This document shows positions 5,339 to 5,399 of a DNA stretch of 5,399 nt, piece by piece. The notes under the pieces were generated by a model, which saw only the letters and a program-made list of their open reading frames with translations, was not told the origin of the DNA and ran no database searches. The DNA is from an uncultured Candidatus Altimarinota bacterium (lineage in GTDB: Bacteria > Patescibacteriota > Gracilibacteria > CAIRYL01): the NCBI GenBank assembly GCA_947311665.1, contig CAMZLA010000096.1, forward strand, positions 1 through 5,399, given 5' to 3'. The stretch's first letter is position 1; the number at the start of each line of letters is the position of its first letter. The position numbers and the translations under genes are program-made.

Positions 5339-5399
5339 ATGAAATATTCATTTTCTATGCTTTCTCGCATTACTTTTTTTGCCGTACTTCTCGCCAGTT
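5339..5399 (+). CDS. Start of an exported or membrane protein, cut by the window edge
   Basis: Only 20 residues are present, MKYSFSMLSRITFFAVLLAS. They have a short positive start (Lys2, Arg10) followed by the hydrophobic stretch ITFFAVLLAS, as in a signal peptide or an N-terminal membrane anchor. The ATG follows a good -10 box (5298-5303). No Shine-Dalgarno is seen, as for the other genes here. The reading frame is open to the last base. It is transcribed divergently from leuA. The function cannot be told from this fragment. Confidence 0.6.
   Translation, partial: MKYSFSMLSRITFFAVLLAS

Overview
This is a strongly AT-rich bacterial window. It holds one complete forward gene on the left, three complete reverse-strand genes in the middle and right, and the start of another forward gene at the right edge. 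All four complete genes stop with TAA, and none of the five starts has a recognisable Shine-Dalgarno sequence. There is no in-frame TGA in any gene, so there is no sign of the UGA=Gly code of Gracilibacteria/SR1. The MazF-like protein resembles, from memory, a form common in Patescibacteria (CPR). Together with the AT-richness, SD-less starts and isolated pathway genes, this makes a Patescibacteria-like or other small-genome bacterium plausible. The assignment is an inference only; leuA and ispE are not typical of the most reduced CPR genomes.

Layout. 70-2100 (+) encodes a 676-residue, Lys/Glu/Asn-rich protein of unknown function. Its C-terminal half is modular and carries two peptidoglycan-binding-like DGIIG motifs 99 residues apart. 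It converges on ispE (2156-3082, -), the GHMP kinase of the MEP isoprenoid pathway. A 34-bp perfect palindrome that spans the ispE stop codon separates the two and probably ends transcription. Upstream of ispE is a 109-bp spacer, then a MazF/PemK-like protein (3192-3593, -), then leuA (3605-5125, -) encoding 2-isopropylmalate synthase with its leucine-feedback domain. leuA and the MazF-like gene are 11 bp apart and probably co-transcribed. From 5126 to 5338 is a divergent intergenic region with a dyad-symmetric element and a good -10 box serving a forward gene. Only the first 20 residues of that gene (a signal-peptide-like start) are in the window.

The most interesting non-coding signal is the ispE/MazF-like spacer. 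On the + strand it contains a promoter-like TTGACT-N18-TAGGAT with an extended -10, then a GC-rich folded core in otherwise AT-rich DNA, then a 13-bp stem with a 4-nt loop and a run of T. This is the layout of a small RNA gene of about 95 nt, running opposite to the flanking genes. I do not recognise the RNA family.

The genes do not form one pathway. LeuA starts leucine synthesis, IspE works in isoprenoid precursor synthesis, and the MazF-like protein is a possible RNase without a visible antitoxin partner. No leuB, leuC, leuD or other MEP gene is present here.
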